Positions 19,711 through 33,100 of a stretch of DNA of 64,000 bases are shown here, piece by piece. The position numbers and the translations under genes were made by a program. The stretch covers positions 32,802,311 through 32,866,310 of the forward strand of contig CM068835.1 of the NCBI GenBank assembly GCA_028554795.2, given 5' to 3'. This DNA comes from Sinohyriopsis cumingii (lineage: Eukaryota > Mollusca > Bivalvia > Unionida > Unionidae). Numbering within the stretch: the first letter of the stretch is position 1; each line of letters begins with the position of its first letter. The notes below the pieces were generated by a model that worked only from the letters and a program-made list of their open reading frames with translations, did not search any database and was not told the DNA's origin.

Positions 19711-20185
19711 ATGCGAACATTACATTTTCAAGGTCTCCAAAATGTGAACATGTATTACATTTTTCAAGACCTAAAGAATGCAAACATGTATTATGTTTTT
19801 CAAGGCCTCAAGAATGCAAACATGTTTTATGTTTTTCAAGGCCTCAAGAATGCAAACAAATATTACATTTTTCAAGGCCTAAAGAATGCAAACATGTATT
19901 ATGTTTTTCAAGGCCTCAATAATGCAAACATGTAGTTCATTTTTCAAGGCCTCAAGAATGTAAACATGTATTACATTTTTCAAGACCTAAAGAATGCACA
20001 CTTGTATTATGTTTTTCAAGGCCTCAATAATACAAACATGTTTAATGTTTTTCAAGGCCTAAAGAATGCAAACAAATATTACATTTTTCAAGGCCTCAAG
20101 AATGCAAAATGTATTATGTTTTTCAGGGCCTCAAGAATGTAAACAAGTATTCCGTTTTTCAAGGCCTCAAGAATGTGAAGTGTTA
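19711..20185. repeat. 36-bp minisatellite, about 13 units
   Basis: Units of the form CAAGGCCTCAAGAATGCAAA plus CATGTATTATGTTTTT recur with small changes. As 36 divides by three, two plus-strand frames appear as repeated ECKHVLCFSRPQ-type peptides; these are not genes. Confidence 0.93.
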
Positions 20186-20982
20186 AATGTTATGACCCTG
20201 TTAGCTTTACATTAGCTTGATTATATCAAATGGATTACATGTACAGAAGAACTTAGCAATACCTAATGGAAAGCTCATTTATGCACACTACTGTGATTGA
20301 AAAGTATCTTCTGATTGGCTCAGTTGTGAAATCAAGCCTTGAGATCAAGCAATATTTTTAAAATGTGGCCTAGATGGATCGCCACAGCAGATAATGGTCT
20401 ATCCTGTTTGACTGAAATCATAACTGCATAGACCCTGATCTGCTACCACATAATATACTGGCAGATCTTAGTCTCTGTTTGTAACTGCTGGGTGCAGATA
20501 TATACAAACCAATACAGCATAAACACGCATATGCATACATAAACACACATAAACACACACAAACACAACTTTTCAAATTCATGGATTTGTTTACATTACA
20601 AAATCAAGATTTCACAGTATGGTAGAATTATCTGCCATATTATTTCAGATATTTAGAAAACCATTGCTATATCTATAAATAATAATAAACTGAGAAATCT
20701 GACTAAAAATGCAGGGCAAAATGTGCAAACCTCAACCTTTCATTATGCTGCAAAATGGCAATCCAACATTAACATGTATAAAATTTGACAAATTTATAAC
20801 TGTAACAATTGTTACCATTTTGCATAAATAAACTCTTCCAATTGTGAAGCTGCAACTTTGTAGCTGGCTGCCAAATGATAATGAGTAAACAAAAACAAAT
20901 ATACCTTAGCACAACTTCTCAAATATAAAATTTCATCCCACAATCATCGTCCATACTGAAGTTTTCCTACAGAATATATTGC

Positions 20983-20988
20983 TTTATT
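20983..20988 (-). terminator. Possible polyadenylation signal of GOPC
   Basis: AATAAA on the minus strand, only 11 bases after the stop codon. That would give a very short 3' UTR; a later signal in the AT-rich DNA below is equally possible. Confidence 0.35.
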
Positions 20989-20998
20989 ACTGCTGTGC

Positions 20999-21164
20999 TC
21001 ACTGAAATTCACTGTTAAATGCTCCACCACCTACTTCCGTGGACTCTTGTATATTGTTGGTTTGTAATAAGCCTACATTTAGAGGCTTATTCCCTTTTGT
21101 TTTAGATGCATTGTCCTGGGATGGATTTCCTTGTGCTGGCTTTTGGCTAGGTTTCATTTCTGGA
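20999..21164 (-). CDS. GOPC: GOPC last coding exon (divergent C-terminus)
   Basis: After a strong acceptor (CTTTTTTTTAG) one base completes a Ser codon, then [20 protein letters not shown] to [10 protein letters not shown] and TGA at 20,999-21,001. The phase fits the preceding exon exactly. The sequence does not resemble the vertebrate C-terminus, so assignment rests on splice sites and phase. Confidence 0.65.
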
Positions 21165-24100
21165 CTAAAAAAAAGAAGAAAAACAAATTTTACATACCTC
21201 AAGTAATAGTTATTTCTGGAATTTGGCATTTACTTGAAGATTCCTGTGCATACAGTAAATGGCAAATTTTCATTATCTGGTATACCCACTTATAAAATGA
21301 GTCCAGTTGCAAACTGCCCAGAACCAGCTCTGCCATTGCATAATGCATCAACAGTCAATGCAGTTCAATAGGAGCAATCAGTAAAACAAACAACATAGAC
21401 CCTGATTTGTGAGTACATTAAGCAAGGTCTTTGTTGTTTGCAGTTGGACTCAACTTATGAGTGAATATATATGGCATATTTTTGATTTCTGTCCCACTGT
21501 CATCCATAGCAAAAACAATGAAATCTAGAAATGAACTGATATTAGCTAGTAATTAAGGTATTATTGGAGAAGATTTTGACATCATATAACAAATGAAATA
21601 TAACTGCTAATTTAACAAGACACCAAAGTGGGCTTCATACATAACTTAACAACTGACCATTTCACTCATGTAGTATAGTAAGAACACAACCTATGTAAAC
21701 TATTACTATATCCTAATAAAATTCTTTCCTAAGACGAAGGCATAATTAATATTTATAGTCTCTTCTTCATAAACAAAGTCATCCAAGATCTTGACGATAA
21801 TAAACCCAACATATCAATAACTTCAAGAGAGTTAAAAGGCTCAGACATTCAGATTCAAGACCACCTCTTTTGTATGGACTTATCTTGCATATTGTCGAAA
21901 ACTGCCCAATATGCAATGATCTCATTTATTCAAACAGTCCAAGAGTTTGATGATCAAAACTGGGACACATATATGGATACCAGAGTGGTAACAAACTCAA
22001 ATTTGCCATTATAGTATAGTCTGATAATACAAATTCGCTTGTTTGTATCCCCCTACCGATTTAAATAATGGAAACCTTTAATGTGATTAAAAGTGCAAGG
22101 AACTTAGTCAATTCATTCATTGATTTATAGTTTCTAACCTGACTCTGAGTAGAGTTGCCCAAACACCATCATCTTATGTGCGTTTCATGCTTAACGGAAG
22201 TTTTCAGTGCAACAGGCAGACATGCTCGGATCCATTTCCAGTTTCTGGACAAGTCCATTTTCAGCAAAGGGGTGTATTACGACTACAGACGTACATACAT
22301 AAGTCGTCTGCTTCCGATATTTACAATGTCGAATCAAGCAAAGGAAAATGACAACTATGCTTTTCATGTGGATTTAACAAGTGGTTTAATTTCTATGTTC
22401 ATGTATGCAGAGGGATATAATTCCAAGCTCTCAACGTTATGTAATTTACGCAATTATTCAGCATTTGCTGAACAGGATGAACTACATCATTAAGTTGTCT
22501 GAAGGAAATAAACTAGCTTATAGTGTATGCAATATGGCGCCGTGTTAGTATGGAAAGTCCGTTAAGCATGAAATGGTGCAGAGGATGGCAGCATTAGTGC
22601 CATTCTGGTCAGTCAGGTTAGAAATTATAAATCAATGATTCAATTGACTTAGTTCTGTGCACTTTTTATCACATTAAATGTTCTCATTTTTTAAATCGGA
22701 AGGCAGGTACAAACAAACGGGGATGTAGAGTCAGACTATAGTCACATCAGCTCCATTTTCATTAACTACAGCCTAGATATCATAAGAAGTCTTTCAGCAA
22801 TAACCCCAAGCTATGACTGTTCATTTAGCAGAAGTGGTGAAAACATTCCAGGGTTGCATCTAGGATTTGATAAAAGTGGGCACTTGCCCCAACTGAATCT
22901 GAAAAAATAGGGGGGAGCAACATAGCCATAAGTGGGTGGGGGGGGTGTCTTCCAGTATGGTGTAAAAAATCCTCAATGTATTCAAAACGAGCAATAGCAA
23001 GTATAATAAGTGCATTAAATGCATATCATGTCTTCTGTATATTGTAGTATAACACTTAAAACTGAAATCAAAGTCTTATGTTTTCTAATAACAATATTCT
23101 ATCTACACACTAACCATTAAAGAATCAAACCATAGACTGCAGATAGTGTCACTCCTCTGGCCAGTCTTAAAAAAATGTCAAGTACTTCCTGCATGTCACA
23201 TGCTCAATTCCATACTAAGAAAGATCAGAACAGCACATATTTTCCTTCATGGATGACAAAAAATAATTTTTAAGGAAAAGTCCAAAGCTCAAAATGGATT
23301 AGGGAAAGTATATATACAGTTCTATAACAGTTAACACATTAACCCCTGGAGCTTTTTGACATTTTCACCTGAAAATTGAGTAGGAAACACGTTTTGAAAG
23401 CTATTTCTGAATAGACTCGAAAACACCAAATCCCCGATCATCTTTCAATAACATACTGCCTAGTTGTGTTAGAAACATTGTTTTTCATTGGTTATTTGAC
23501 TCGCACATGAGCAGAAGGGAAAAAGTTGGACTTCTTTTTTTTTTTTTTTTTTTTTTGTTTGCTAAACGGAGCCATTATTTATGTATGGAGACCACTCTTT
23601 ATTCCAAATGCCCATCTTATCATCTTATCCTACTTTTTGCAAAGGATCATCTGTCTGTTTGCAGTTCATACTGGTTTGCCTTAGATCTGAGACCAAAAAG
23701 TCTAAAATCCAGACACAGAATCGGATTCCGACCACGGGCAAATTTTGGGTAAAAAAAAGGTCGGGTCCAAAAAATGAGGTTTTTCTATCTGTATTTTGTA
23801 GTACAACTAGATATTCCAGATTATTTGGTATCATTGAAGAGCTATATCTGTCTACCTTTCTATAATACCACCCACTTTAGTGTATCATGCATGACCATGA
23901 TGCTTCAGAGCTCGGCAGTAGGCTACTACCTCCTGCCCCGTAAAGTTGTCGCTAGGGGTTAATGTGTTAACACTTTACTGAAACATATATACATCTGAAT
24001 CCAGACAGACTGCAATTGTGACTGCATTATTCTGCAAATATGATCACTATTTCCTAAATAGCCTCCTGTCCTTCCTCATCCTTCACTCTACCAATGCCTT

Positions 24101-27100
24101 GTTAAAGTTGAAGTCTCTCAGAGGAGGTCCTTCAATTGAAATCATCATGAGTCTGTTGAGAACCCTTTCTTCTAGATGGCTTCTTCCTGCAGTTTTGGTT
24201 TGATTTTGATTGCTGAATCCTGTCTCACAGTCAGTGGTTTGGTATGGCATAACCATGGCCACTGATGCTAACTGAAGAAGATTTGGCAATGTGTCTGCAT
24301 GACGTTGATGTACAATCTGCCAGAGTCCGTACATTTTGTCTCTCGGGTACATTTCTCTTTTAAAGATAGTCTTAGCAAGAGACCACTCTGTCAAAACATG
24401 TTTTGGGTCACACAAACTGATGGCTTCTTTTGATTTCTTCTCCTGACCAAAATGATCACAGAGAATTTTTATCTGGTCATAACCATACATTTCTTGTTCT
24501 TCAGAAGATAGGAATGTGATGTTACATAAACCAAGAACCTCAAATGCTGTTGCCTCCTGTGTGCTGCACTTTGGAAATCTTGAAGCCATCTCTACCTGCA
24601 AATTTGTAACAAATTCATGGCTAAAGTCAGACACATCATCTGAAGCTTTTCTCAATGTGCTCCTTTGTAATTTGAGTTCAACACCATTGTAAGTGATTTT
24701 AGTTTTTTCTCCATCCTTAGATGATTTCAATTTTTCAGACATACAGGTCTGGTGATAGGATTTTCCTGTGTCTGTTTTCTGTAATGTAGAATTCAAACTA
24801 ACAAGTGCTGGTGACACAGCTGCTATATCCAAGTCAGATTCTGTAAAAGCATATTTAGATGTGCTAAGTGAGGTATGATATCCATCATAATATTCAGGCA
24901 TGCCACAAATCTGGAGTCTATGAGTTTATTCAACAAGTCCTGACACTCTTTTGTTTTGTTATTCTTTTTGAAATAATTCACGAGAGCCTCCCAGCTGTGA
25001 AAAATTGCATATAGTGCATCATAAAATGCCAGCCATCTTATTTCATGCACCTCTCTGACTTTCAGCTGAGGACTGTCCAGAACGTTCTGGATTTCCTTCA
25101 ATTCAGTTGTTCTGTTGGCAGATTTATTAAAAAATTAGTACAGGTCTTTAACTGTTCCTTCAAAGGTTTCCATGAGGTACAGAATATTTCTTGATGCATG
25201 AGAGGTAAACAAATTCAATCTATGAGCCATACAATGAATGCCGATCAAGTGAGGGCTTTTCCCTTATTGAACCATGTTGTTATACCACATTTGGGACCTG
25301 TCATCACTGATGCCCCATTATTACCAAAACCAACAACTTTTTCAAAAGAAATCTCCTTCTTTTCCAAGAATGGGACAACTTCTTTGAAAAGAACTTCAGC
25401 AGTGTGTGATTGGCCTTCCACTGACACATTACCAAGAAAATGAGTTGTAGAAACAAACATGGTTGGTTCAATGATTCTGACATAAATGACCAGCTTCTTG
25501 GTATCTGAAATGTCTGTACTCTCATCAATTAAGATGCTAATGAATGGACTACATCTTACTTTCTGCATTAACTCAGATTCTATCACTGTTGCTAGGCAAT
25601 CCTGGAAAAAATAAAGCTCGATGATAAATCAAAGTATAAAAGTATTTTATTATCATTATTATTATTATTTTATTATTATTAAAGTATTTGAGAAATGTAA
25701 AACAAGTATATTATAAAAAAACCAAAGTAAAACGATCAAAATCAGATGCAAATTGTGCAAGAAGCTTAACCTAAGACCATGGAGTGTACAATGATGTCAC
25801 CTTGTGATAATTTGGTTGTTTTAAGAAATCCCATCAAGGTATTTAAATGCTAAAATAATATGGCACTACAGTCACTCTCTCTCTCTCCCTCTCTCTCTCT
25901 CTCTGTTAATTAAAGTCATTCAACTATAGTAATGAAGGAAGTGATTATGCCTGTCTGTATACGATGATTTTAAAAACATAAAAAAGTTGGTATTATATAC
26001 ATCACTGATGGGTATCTACAAGATATGCACTGATTGGAACCGAAATGATCATGTTTTGGTTGCTTGTTGTTATACATAATTTTTCCATCTAAATTTCAAC
26101 AGAAAAAATGTAAATAATATAAAAGAACTTACCTGAAATTCCTCTAAAGAAGCCCTTGACAAATATGCTGCATTTCCTGACCACTCTCATGTTGCCAACA
26201 CCAACACCCAGAAAGTCAACAAAATCCAACAGTAAGCCATACTTTAGAGAAGCAATATTCTCCTTTGCCAAGTAATAGGCAACTGACATAGCATGAATAA
26301 TTGATTTAGATTTCTTGCTGATAGCTGCCATGCATTTAGTTTTAAGATTTTCACTAGTTTCAAATCCTGAATTGTCTATTTGTGAACTGGTAGTTCAACA
26401 TGTCTGTCAAGGGTTGATGTCCTGAAATTAGCATTTCCATGTGTAAAAGAATTTTTTTTGGCCAGATTTTACACACCATCTGCAAAGTATCTCAATTTTT
26501 TTCATTCATTTCCAGCCATGGTTGATTTTGTTTCCAGTCTGAACTGAAAGAGTACTTTTTTCTTGGCATTAGATGGACCCTTAGTTTCATCACTGCCATC
26601 TTTAAGCACATAATCATTAGCATCGTCCAATATGGGATTCGCCTGAGGAAGTGTTTGTTCGCTGTCATTGTGCCTATTGATAGAAACTTCTGCACCCTGA
26701 CTGTTCTTAGAAGTGTTACTGCTAAAATAATGAAAAAGTATCCAAGTTTTAACTGACTTAGCCATTTAAAACTTCGTCCCACCAAGCCAGCCTTTGTATC
26801 AAATGTGCTATTAACCAATCAGAATTGAGCACATAATGCAAAAAAGTATGTGAAGTATTTACAACTATACAAGTACAACATATTCGCAGCGACAACTGGG
26901 AATTTTACAGCAAAAAAAATTAATTAAAAAAAACATTCTTAACAAAAAAATGTGCACAATTCTTATTTTTTGCATGATTCTGCCTGCATAAGATTAAAAA
27001 TCTTGTGGGAAATCTTAAATGGGGGGGGGGGGATTTGCACTATTGCGCATCCTAGATGCAACCCTGACATTGTTATGATGGCCACTTTTTGTAGCCATAT

Positions 27101-30100
27101 TGGATATCTGAGGAGCACCACTTTTATTCAGGACTAACTAGATATCATAAGAAATCATTTAGTAAAAAAAGCCATGTTGATACAACCAACTATTCTGGAG
27201 AATAAGCAATAATAAGATTTTGAAGATGACCACTGAGGTGGTCACTGGATGTGCAAGAGTCACGATTTATATTTAGAACTAACAAGACATCATAAGAAGT
27301 CCCCCAGTGAAAACCTCATGGCAATATACTTTTGTTCAGGAGTACAATAACAACATTTTTAAGATGGCACCATGGTGACCATAATGGGCATCAGATTGGG
27401 CACATGTTCATTTATAACTAAATAGACATCATTCGAAACCTTTCAGTGAAAGCTTCATGTTGATATAACCATCTGTTCAGGAGATTAAAAAGATTTTCAA
27501 GATGGCTGCTGTGGCTGACTGGATGAAATCCAGTTAGGGTAATGACCTAGCAATGTTCTAATTCTTTTGGCCAATCAGAAATCTACCTTTTATGGTGCTC
27601 ATGTTTAGCGCTCTATAATGGAGGTTTGACAAAATGGGTCATTTAGTATGAAAGTTGGTGGAACTTGAGACAGTTGGAATTCTTTTAAATGCAAATTACT
27701 GTCATTTATCCTGTCTGAAGTAACTTCATATCTGTATAAAGATTTGCTGGTGTCTTTACTTTGCCATGACAAGTACTGATAAAGACACAGTCTTGAATAT
27801 ACTAGTGATCTGGGGAAAGCATAACTATGACAAAAATGATAAAATTCTGACATTATCAAATCTAACTCTTAAAGACATGATTTAGTTTGCTGAAAAGGCA
27901 AATTATGTTATCTAGATTACAAAATGTTTTAATACAACTAACAAATTAAAGGCTGTATGTGCAACTTCAATATCCTGAGTTATAAACCTTGTCTCATATG
28001 TTTATCAAATAGACAATATAATGGAGAATAATATCTCCATGATCTTTTACCCATTTTAGTATCAAACTTGCATCAGGTACATATGAATCTTTGGTAAAGC
28101 ATAAGCGGTGTAGAGGAGAAGTGTGTTGCATCAAGTATTATGATGATGACATGGAGGAGTAACTCCTGCAACTCACTGATCCCAGGGACGAGTGCATGGG
28201 AAATTTCCTTTTCAAAAAATGACCAATTAAAAACCTGCAGGCAGAAATATGAAGGTCGACAACACAGTCATTAAATGTCTAAAATTCTGATATTTCTCAC
28301 CTGACTAGGTGATGAGATGGTGAGGCTTGTGAAGACAGGTCCGACAAGACACTGCCATTTTGAGAGACTGGACTGAGGTGTTGCTCACAGAAGACCTCTT
28401 TCCTACTTGCATCACTACTATTGCTTAAAACTTCCTCATCATATATTCTGTACCTGAAACATTTTAACAAACAAGTGGCATATACAGATGAAAAGCATAA
28501 TGTAGCCTCTCCGTCTAATTCAATACCTATTCACAACTCTGAACAGAGGGTACAAGTTCAGAATAAATGGATGAGAGAATTAAAATGACAACAACTGAAG
28601 GTTTTAGTTAAAGAAAATTAATTAGGATTTATAATTAAAAAAAAGGTTACTTATTAGTATGCTAAGATGTACCTGACAGAACTGTAAACAGTCATCTCCT
28701 GCTTCAATGTCAACCACCATCTCTACTTTCTGCCTGATCTCAAATTCACTGAAATGGGACATGCCCTTCATTTTCTTCTGAAGATTATTGACATCAAAAA
28801 GCCTTAGTTATATCTGTATTTTTATGCTAGTCTAAGAAATAGTAGTTTTAATGCTGATTTCTGTATTCGTTTCTATGTCTGCATTATTATGATATGTTCA
28901 ACTAACAGTAGTTTTACAGCTGATTAAATTTCCTGTATTTGTTTTCATGTCTGTATTTTCATTGTACTTTAACTTACAGTAGTTTTACTGCTGATTCAAT
29001 TGTCATATTTATTTCCATGTCTGCTTATTTCCAGATCCGTACCATTAGTCAACAATGAATGCACATATCATGTATTAGACCCAGTTACTTAGTCTGTATA
29101 CCTGACTAGACACATGTAAAGATGGCGACTTTTTTGTAAGAAATGACAATGAAAAAGGAGTAATGCTATGAATTAAATTGCATCTGCCAAATACATTTAG
29201 CATCTCACAATTGACAATTCTTAGTCACAAGTTTTCAATATTTAGTCAAAATATAGCCATTTTAGTTATACTTGGAGTGCTCATAATGTGTTTGAAGCAA
29301 TACATCTCCACTATGAACTTTACAGAAGTTGTTATCCGAGAAACTTTTGCGAGGTTAATGCTGATCATAAAAGAAAAACATGATGCTGTCCAAAAATGTT
29401 CCGATCTAGTACATGTACAAAAAATAAGAGTTAGCTCCCTTTGGTTGTGTTGTGAACTCTGCACTCGGTGGTGCATTCTCTCTGCAAACTTGGTTGTACT
29501 CTGCCTAAAACAGACAACATTTGTTTCAGATATTGATTTACGGCATGGGGACTAATAGGCATACAGGATAGTACAGTTTCTGGTTATGTTTTATCATCAA
29601 TTGCCTTCCCACATGGCATGCCAGGAATTAAATATATAAGCTAATGACGGGATTTCTGTGACAGTTTTTACTAAAGTGTGTGTGCAGTGCACTTATTAAA
29701 AGCATCAAATTCAAAAGTATATCTCATGTGCTCAAGTATAACACACACAACTGCAGACAGCTATGGACTCCATATCTGGGTCAATGTTGGTGGTTTGAAA
29801 TCACAAACCTTTCGTCAACCCCTATCTGATGGTGCACTATGCAACTGTAGATCATAGTCTATACTATTCGCAGTCACTTGCATAGTACATACAAACATTC
29901 ATGGTACTACTTTTTGAAGACATTATAGACCTAGGAATTTGTCAAGTGTCAGTAAAATAAAATTAAATTCAAATCTTCCTATTACCTATTTTTAATCTGA
30001 TTTTATAATTTCATTTTTAAAAAGTCTTCTGCTTAGTGCACACACAAAAATACCAACCTGAAGTTTTGTTCATCTTCATAGTCCTGTTTTTCCCCATCAC

Positions 30101-33100
30101 TGTCTTCATCTGGTGCCACAAACATTACTTCCATCTCTATTTCTCCTTGCTGCAAGTCAAATCAAGAGTAAATATTTTTAAAGGTAGAAGACGGAATTCC
30201 ATCTAGTCAATTTGCAGTGATTAATACTTGCAAGTTTTCTATAAAGATCTGTTATACACTAATGGAAGAAATGTAACAATACATAAAGTCTGTATTCACC
30301 AAACATTTATTTTTTAACCACAGCCAATCTTATGTTTTCAACAATTAGGAATTCCAGCACATGTTAAAGCCCTTTCCCAAACTGATTCCTTACCTAACAT
30401 TCCATAGCCATGGAATCCAAAGAATCAAGCAAATCATGCAAAGTGTCTTTGCAAAGGATCCAAGATTAAATGATAAGCAGGTGAGCTACCAAGAAAAAAT
30501 ATGGTAGCCCTGCTTACATTTAGTTGCCCAATTCAGGCACCTTAATGCAAAACTGTTAGCTTAAGACTTCTCTTTTTACATTGTTAAATTCATCAACATT
30601 CTCTTTGTGAAATATTTTTATTGCTGTGTTATAAGAAATGTCATGGCATTACATTGTTGTCCATGGGCTACCTGGATTTATTATATGATAACCAATATCC
30701 AGAATTCTGGGACCCACTGGGCTACCTGGATTCAACCAATTGTAACCAGTATCCAGAATTCTGGCAGCTGCTGGGCTACCTAGGTTCAACATATGGTAAC
30801 CAAGATCAAGAATTCTGGAAGACCCAGGACTGCCTCAGTTCAATATATGGTAGATAAGATCAAGAATTTTCATAGCTCCTGGGCTCGAGCACAGGTTCAG
30901 TCATACCAAAAAGTGGGTCTCAATATTTAAATACTAATATTTACTCATTAATATACCATATTGGACATAACAGCAGCATATGCCTTAAAAAGCATCAATG
31001 GCTCTTTTCAGTGAAAGCTCAGACTAGATAGTCCCATAAGGTAGCTATAGCTCAGACTAGATAGTCCCATAATGTAGCAATAGCTCAGACTAGATAGTCC
31101 CATAAGGTAGCTATAGCTCAGACTAGATAGTCCCATAAGGTAGCTATAGCTCAGACTAGATAGTCCCATAATGTAGCAATAGCTCAGACTAGATAGTCCC
31201 ATATAGTAGCTATAGCTCAGACTATATAGTCCTATAAGGTAGCTATAGCTCAGACTAGATAGTCCCATATGTTACCTATAGCTCAAACTAGACAGTCAAA
31301 TAATGCAGCAATAGTTCATACTATATAGTCCCATATGGTAGCTATAGCTCATAGGATTTTCAGACCAATCAAGAATAAATCTGAATGCTTTGAGCTTCAC
31401 CACTGGGCTCAAACCAGCTAACCATGTATTAACAATCAAGCTATTTCATTTGCACTGTTCAACAAGCTCCCAAAATATATAATTATAGGTTACTGCATTT
31501 GTATGGGAAAATATGAATGTGTTTTTTCAGATGTAAATACTGCACAACCTTGGGAGTGCAGTATATTCATCTGACAAAATGAGTTCATATTTTCCCATAC
31601 ATATGCAGTAACCTTTTTATTATACGCTAATTTTTTTAAAATTCTACCTAATGCTTAATTATATTAACAAAATATACAAAAAGAAATAAATTAACTGAAT
31701 GTATGCTGTATTCAAAACTAAATACACATGCACAGATTCATCATTACACAATAACAACATTATTAATGTGCACATAACTCCACCCTGATAAATTTGAACT
31801 CAGTCGTGAGCTCAACATAACTTTCGAAAGAAAATGGCATGTCAAGTTAAAATTGAAATTTGTAGTCATGTTGTGAATGAATGCGCATGGCAACAACTTT
31901 CCCATCTGATCTGGAATGAATAAATTTTGGTATTTTTTTATTCTACGAAATTTCATGATTATGGACTGGATTTATATGACAATTCCACATGAAATATAAT
32001 GGCCTGATGAAGTGAGGAAGAAGCATGTTGACGTCTGCAGATGTGTTTCTGTTTCTGTCACTGAATGTTTGAAATCATAATGTGGGGAAAATATGAAGTC
32101 TTTCAATTGCAATTATCAAAGAGATGCTATGGAATTTAATGCTTATTTCATTTTGAATGCAGTAATTAGGATGTAATTGCACTTTTATTCGAAATTACAG
32201 TACAATTTCGAAATATGTAATCAAGATTGAGAACCTATGACATGGCTAATGTAATTCAGATTTGCAGAACTAAGAAAGCACATTTTGAGGAATTCAGTAT
32301 GTAAAACTTAAGTGTATTTTTTGCCATTCTTATCACATGCTAAAGAAGACGGTTTAAGTCATGACACTTGTATGTTATTTGTAAGGACCCCTTCTTGCAT
32401 CTATTGCATAGCTAACCTAAATCCGAAATACTGTATCAAAAAGTTAACGCAGTCTAGTACACTGACCTGAGGGATGCATCACTGAAGCTTTTTCATTTGC
32501 ATTATTAATTATTTTACAAATTGCAGGTGTTGTGGGCTGCATGAAATAACTCCAAAGGCCATGTGCTTGAGACAACTGATATATATGCAACAGCATTAGC
32601 AAACTTTCATAGGTTGTGATAACTGATGCATAATCTGCATATAATGTCTTTAAATGGAAGCATCTGACATAAAACCTTTATAAAATGGATGCATATGGCA
32701 TATAACCTTTATAAAATGGATGCATATGGCATATAACCTTTATAAAATGGATGCATATGGCATATAACCTTTATAAAATGGATGCATATGGCATATAACC
32801 TTTATAAAATGGATGCATATGGCATATAACCTTTATAAAATGGATGCATATGGCATATAACCTTTATAAAATAGATGCATATGGCATATAACCTTTATAA
32901 AATGGATACCTATGACATATACCCTTTTCAAAATGGATGCTTATGGCAAATAACCTTTTCAAATGGATGCCTATGGTACATAACCCTTTTAAAATGGATG
33001 TCCACTGTATATAATACCTTTTAAAGTGATATATTTGACAAAGAACCCTTTTTAAATGGATGCCTATGGTATATAACCCTTTAATATGTTTTAATATCTT

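Larger units (their letters stand above)
20390..21480. repeat. Fragments of a foldback repeat with GATCTGCT cores
   Basis: At 20,425-20,500 and 21,310-21,470 there are segments with TAGACCCTGATCTGCT or CATAGACCCTGATTTG and inverted partners, shared with copies at 42.4, 42.9, 57.2 and 60.5 kb. The GOPC last exon lies between these two fragments. Confidence 0.5.
22849..27066 (-). mobile_element. hAT-family DNA transposon, decayed, nested in satellite
   Basis: The ends are CAGGGTTGCATCTAGGAT at 22,849 and its exact inverted copy ending at 27,066. The flanks share ACATT near both ends but no perfect 8-bp duplication remains. The minus-strand body encodes pieces of a ZMYM/KIAA1586-like hAT transposase. 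A TTAA-flanked MITE has inserted at 23,331-23,970, so the order of events is satellite, hAT, MITE. Confidence 0.85.

Noticed and set aside
19689..19935. Overlapping plus frames with Cys/His-rich repeats (ECKHVLCFSRPQ)
   Set aside because: Product of a 36-bp minisatellite whose period divides by three; not zinc fingers.
31008..31268. Minus frame of repeated [11 protein letters not shown]
   Set aside because: Artefact of the 33-bp minisatellite.
32670..32900. CRISPR-like array of 31-bp direct repeats
   Set aside because: Units abut with no unique spacers; a eukaryotic minisatellite.
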